A stretch of 35,982 bases of DNA. Origin: JBCCFW01 sp039029535. Its GTDB lineage: Bacteria > Acidobacteriota > JBCCFW01. Position 1 is the stretch's first letter. The number at the start of each line of letters is the position of its first letter. This document shows, piece after piece, positions 35,936-35,982 of the stretch. The DNA lies in contig JBCCFW010000064.1 in assembly GCA_039029535.1 (NCBI GenBank), forward strand, positions 1 to 35,982, given 5' to 3'. Below the pieces are notes generated by a model. The model saw only the letters and a program-made list of their open reading frames with translations. It had not been told where the DNA came from and ran no database searches. Made by a program: the position numbers and the translations under genes.

Positions 35936-35982
35936 TCAGCGGTGACGCCAGTCGGCGACGAAGACGTTGGTCTCACCACGTC
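35936..35982 (-). CDS. Fragment: C-terminus of a gene extending beyond the window
   Basis: On the minus strand the last bases encode RGETNVFVADWRHR followed by TGA at 35936-35938. The sequence looks protein-like and resembles a PD40/TolB-type beta-propeller strand (R-G-x-x-N-x-F-V-A-D). The stop is 85 bases before the TPR gene start on the same strand. With only about 15 residues the identification is tentative. Confidence 0.4.
   Translation of the reverse strand, partial: RGETNVFVADWRHR

Overview
This is a high-GC, gene-dense bacterial window of about 36 kb. It carries 24 complete protein genes that I can support, plus one gene fragment at the right edge. I see no rRNA, tRNA, CRISPR array, intact insertion sequence or phage gene. 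The cell is Gram-negative: there is a TonB-dependent receptor, an 8-stranded-barrel-like outer membrane protein, a lipoprotein solute-binding protein and a bifunctional class A penicillin-binding protein. The gene mix (hybrid kinase with stand-alone receivers, several TPR proteins, UbiD-type decarboxylase, zinc-ribbon protein) would suit Acidobacteriota, Myxococcota or a related deep lineage. I cannot place it more precisely from sequence alone.

Layout. Positions 1-340 hold no convincing gene but contain five tandem hairpin units (196-336) that run into the end of a small membrane-protein gene (341-955, minus). Next comes a signalling and uptake block. It has a receiver protein (1024-1419) translationally coupled to a hybrid histidine kinase with two receivers (1416-3767), both on minus, and a divergent stand-alone receiver (3951-4316, plus). 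Facing that is a periplasmic substrate-binding protein (4330-5250) coupled to a TonB-dependent receptor (5247-7535). No ABC permease or ATPase accompanies the binding protein, so the block looks like a ligand-sensing phosphorelay and not a transporter. An 868-residue polytopic membrane protein with a GspG-like pseudopilin domain at its C-terminus follows (7777-10383).

The middle is mostly metabolism and repair: a UbiD-family decarboxylase (10445-12196), thioredoxin reductase (12406-13344), then divergently purF (13597-15060) and moeA (15069-16307). On the minus strand there is an HtrA-like protein that has lost its catalytic triad but keeps two PDZ domains (16346-17800), uvrA (17875-20796), a small ABM-fold-like protein and an unknown secreted protein (to 22062).

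From 22243 to 28716 a plus-strand cluster begins with a membrane-anchored protein carrying five DADAT-type threonine repeats, proline-rich and DFGLP repeats, and TPR-like ends. It continues with btuF-btuC-btuD type import genes, a TPR protein and a PduO-type cobalamin adenosyltransferase, so the cluster probably imports and activates cobalamin. The right end has an outer membrane protein, glutamine-dependent NAD synthetase and a zinc-ribbon protein on minus, a bifunctional PBP on plus, and a secreted TPR protein on minus.

Several gene junctions overlap by four bases (ATGA or GTGA). Convergent gene ends are repeatedly closed by inverted repeats without T-tracts. Best leads for something new: the DADAT-repeat TPR protein, the HtrA-like pseudoprotease, the tandem hairpin array, the membrane protein/pseudopilin fusion and the permease-less sensing block.
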